DNA of 64,000 bases from Eubacterium limosum (GTDB taxonomy: Bacteria; Bacillota; Clostridia; Eubacteriales; Eubacteriaceae). A model generated the notes under the pieces. It was not told the DNA's origin and made no database searches. It worked only from the letters and a program-made list of their open reading frames with translations. The stretch lies in contig NZ_CP019962.1 in NCBI RefSeq assembly GCF_000807675.2, forward strand, positions 2,418,001 to 2,482,000, given 5' to 3'. The position numbers were made by a program, and so were the translations under genes. Within the stretch, counting starts at the first letter, position 1. Each line of letters opens with the position of its first letter. Shown here one piece after another: positions 62,601 to 64,000 of the stretch.

Positions 62601-64000
62601 AATGCTAAATGGTGTCTGGGAAGAACCGCAGGTCATTCAAGATAACGTGAAAGGACTGACTGGTCTCGCCTGTGAAGATGGCCGGATGCTTTATTCGAAA
62701 GATAAAGATGGCGATTATACGACAAACGGTGACAGCGCTGTTTATGAAGTGACTGCGAATCAATCGGCAGTACAGATTTCAACAGATGGCGCAGATGTAG
62801 CTGGTTTACAGTATAGCGGTGACCGTTTTTACTGGTTAGAAAATGGCAAACTATATGATGAAAAAGAAAAGATATTGACGGACATTACCTGCACAGGGGA
62901 TTATCGGATTATTAATCTTAATGGACAACGGGCTGTCTTAACGACAGATAAAGTCGATCAAGATTCCTATGCAGAAGAAATTTTTATTGCCTATGAAAAT
63001 GAAAATGGATTTGAACCGGCAATGCAGTTAACAGATGATAAAAAAGGAATACGTTCCTTTGATGCAGTCTTTGATGAAAGTCAAAAACCAGTAGTTGCAA
63101 TGAACCAAATCAACTTTCAGACTGAAGGTGAAAAAGAAGATCCGTTTGGAATTACCGATTTTATTATTCAACAAGAAGAAAATCGGTACGATTTAGTTGC
63201 TTCACAATTTATGACATATGATAGCAAAAACATTGCTCCAGGCCAGGATGTTAAGCTTACAGCAGAGGTGAAGAATGAAAGTACTGAAGATTTTAATGAT
63301 GATGTAAATGTCTGCTTAATTGATAAAGATGGTAAAAAAATTAGCGAGTTTGAGTACAATTTGAAATTATCTACAGGAGAAACTGATTATATTGATATAA
63401 ATTATCCTCTGCCTGAAGATTTAAAATGTCATGAGATAACCGCTTCAATAACACCTAAGAATATCGTTGACAATAACTTAAACAATAATATAGCAGAGGC
63501 GACAATAGGTTATGGAGACGCAACCATTACAAATTCATATTATATAAACGCATACGGAGAAGGGCCGACATTATATGCAACTGTAATGAACATCGGTTAT
63601 GAAACATTAAAAAATGTACGAGCAGAAGTCTATCAGGATGGGGTGATGGGAGAAAAGCTTGGATCAATTGAACTTGAAAGTATGGAACCGGGCCAGGAAA
63701 AAGAAGTAACATTCCATATTGACGAATCCTGTATAAAACATAATAATGAAAATGATGGTAAACAACTCCATGTGGAAATCTTAACAGACTCTCTTGAAAA
63801 TCGAATGGATAATAATGGCGCGGATGAGTTGGTACTTGCACCTAAGACCCGTTCGATTGAGCTTTCTAAAAAAGAAGCGTTAATCGCCTCTGGTCAAACC
63901 ATACAATTAAAAGCTATAAAAATTCCAGAGACATCACTAAGTGAAGTAACTTGGCTTAACAGTGATACTCAGGTTGCGGATGTTGATCAAAATGGGCTGG
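59683..64000 (+). CDS. Large secreted RCC1 beta-propeller protein, C-terminus beyond the window
   Basis: The frame from the ATG at 59683 stays open to the window end (1439 codons). GGAGAAAAGAA precedes it. After a signal peptide (ILVFCFLTLPTNVFSE), residues ~57-398 contain seven RCC1 repeats, each with a core like LWTWGSNNYGQLGTG, at about 74, 122, 172, 225, 277, 321 and 368; seven make a closed propeller. A carboxypeptidase-regulatory-like domain (~408-485), a long region without firm assignment, a CARDB-like domain (SKNIAPGQDVKLTAEVKN) and the start of a Big_2-like domain (VTWLNSDTQVADVDQNG) follow. Its neighbours all end in dockerins, so one may lie beyond the edge; this cannot be seen. 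The target of the propeller is unknown. Confidence 0.85.
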   Translation, partial: MKKFKQSVAFLTILVFCFLTLPTNVFSEELSDHQTEKLVEEDNLQIEQLASINQTQIITGEDCSGYIDEKGNLWTWGSNNYGQLGTGNYESRKKPVLVMENVKQADFGRYFGAAVKTDGSVWTWGFNKGGCLGNGKEETSNPTPSMIIESGIKSISMGLLNGAAITEGGTLLIWGGNGSFQLGDGDRAMDAILKVWNTPRELMQGVSAVSIEGENVAVVKNDSSLWTWGNNVSGQLGYTLQNGELISPTPQVALNSVEDICLGDKYVTALKTDGSLWTWGENSRGELGDGTTVSRTEPEKILDDVKTIGNGCAVNNSGDLLTWGNNNVGQAGDGTTEMKSTPGVVLDNVRQVNRSSSHSGAIKEDGTIWTWGSNRDNALGNPYLYEYFQTTPQQIFVPAHAENEVTAFSTTGVLIIDEDTERPIPDVSIKLNNESIAEATDDQGYSVLNFGDSIEGEISFEKEGFETKIIPATEVEAGKINRILMKNADGIPDLILPEDIKVESDTLNGPSIEFFGEEFYLFSTDIKIDIPFGEVVKEIDREKKTVKCLLGIDPKEFKDFDWKKDYNDYVNFIKQYGANNGIANWNNSILRNKILKNNKSKIGFSLDAKVIGYIEYSYASGIMKPVEGGRIIEGSAKIGGSIPLSTPVFYFKWELKGKVKSETEWVLVNKGDHISIDTYFDSELSCIPLAGVGAGIEKIAGAEVGIKGAVTGTAKIDTTMSKYDLEEIFGANISASVYFKIYAFFFETGDERTFMQWTLYPNKKRPDYNGSGGGGFRFNSLNNEKNQLKSIPRDYLNQPHAAVQKRSLAANVYEQKSVYPNGEPRLITLDDGRVMAFWIGDNGKKSDMNRTTLMYTINTNGVWSEAEAVCETGRADFSPTVYVKNGKVRLAWINATKEFSDNTTLEDMAKNVQISTAEFDGNTFSSPVYSNSGKMPLMLQITEENNNPVVYSVLNSGNDPFMMTGTETIYRQEMLNGVWEEPQVIQDNVKGLTGLACEDGRMLYSKDKDGDYTTNGDSAVYEVTANQSAVQISTDGADVAGLQYSGDRFYWLENGKLYDEKEKILTDITCTGDYRIINLNGQRAVLTTDKVDQDSYAEEIFIAYENENGFEPAMQLTDDKKGIRSFDAVFDESQKPVVAMNQINFQTEGEKEDPFGITDFIIQQEENRYDLVASQFMTYDSKNIAPGQDVKLTAEVKNESTEDFNDDVNVCLIDKDGKKISEFEYNLKLSTGETDYIDINYPLPEDLKCHEITASITPKNIVDNNLNNNIAEATIGYGDATITNSYYINAYGEGPTLYATVMNIGYETLKNVRAEVYQDGVMGEKLGSIELESMEPGQEKEVTFHIDESCIKHNNENDGKQLHVEILTDSLENRMDNNGADELVLAPKTRSIELSKKEALIASGQTIQLKAIKIPETSLSEVTWLNSDTQVADVDQNGL

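Noticed and set aside
1-64000. tRNA or rRNA genes.
   Set aside because: None was noticed when reading the intergenic stretches; a covariance search was not possible here.

Overview
The window looks like chromosome of a strictly anaerobic Gram-positive clostridium, most like the Eubacterium limosum/callanderi group of acetogens. The reasons are an anaerobic (cbi-type) cobalamin pathway of Clostridia type, a class II aldolase, two cobalamin riboswitches, Gram-positive signal peptides and a wall-sorting tail. The genus assignment is an inference. Almost everything reads on the + strand; only fba and a GntR regulator (12.5-15.0 kb) are on the - strand.

Region A (1-10.5 kb): the tail of a sugar-phosphate isomerase, then a promoter, a cobalamin riboswitch and a terminator that lead into a B12 operon: uptake genes btuF-btuC-btuD, then cbiA, pduX, cbiC, cbiL, cbiD, cbiE, cbiT and a Cys-rich DUF3795 gene. 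Region B (10.5-16 kb): a phenylacetate-CoA-ligase-like gene paired with an ACT-domain gene, a bidirectional terminator, fba, a tandem-duplicated GntR regulator, a candidate structured RNA of about 245 nt (15323-15570) with its own promoter and terminator, and an XRE regulator. Region C (16-31.5 kb): a second cobalamin riboswitch controls hemA, a sirC-like gene, a hemC-cobA-hemD triple fusion, hemB, hemL, cbiK, cbiF, cbiG, cbiH, cbiJ, cbiP, cbiB, cobD and cobU. Regions A and C together supply nearly the whole route from glutamyl-tRNA to GDP-cobinamide. cobS, cobT, a corrinoid adenosyltransferase and a cobalt importer are not in the window.

Region D (31.5-64 kb): after a SEC-C protein gene comes a tyrosine recombinase, followed 8 bp later by a segment of about 217 bp bounded by 28-nt inverted repeats. 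Each repeat has 7-bp arms around a 7-bp asymmetric spacer. This has the layout of an invertible promoter. Downstream, all on one strand with short gaps, is an AT-rich cluster of secreted proteins: eight genes that end in a very similar type I dockerin (one split by two frameshifts), two cohesin-type surface proteins (one with an NPSTG wall-sorting tail and eight Ig-like repeats, one with a C-terminal membrane anchor), and an O-antigen-ligase-family membrane protein. The dockerin proteins carry BspA-like leucine-rich repeats, internalin-like repeats, papain-like and transglutaminase-like domains, GBS-Bsp-like repeats and a pair of C-type lectin domains (QPD and EPN motifs). No glycoside hydrolase was recognised. 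The last gene runs off the window and encodes a secreted seven-repeat RCC1 propeller protein.

The most interesting reading is a phase-variable, cellulosome-like surface complex that carries adhesins and binding domains in place of cellulases. The cohesin proteins would hold the dockerin proteins on the cell, and the recombinase would switch the cluster on and off by inverting the promoter. The repeats, domains and gene order can be seen in the sequence. The switching, the partner choice and the role are inference.
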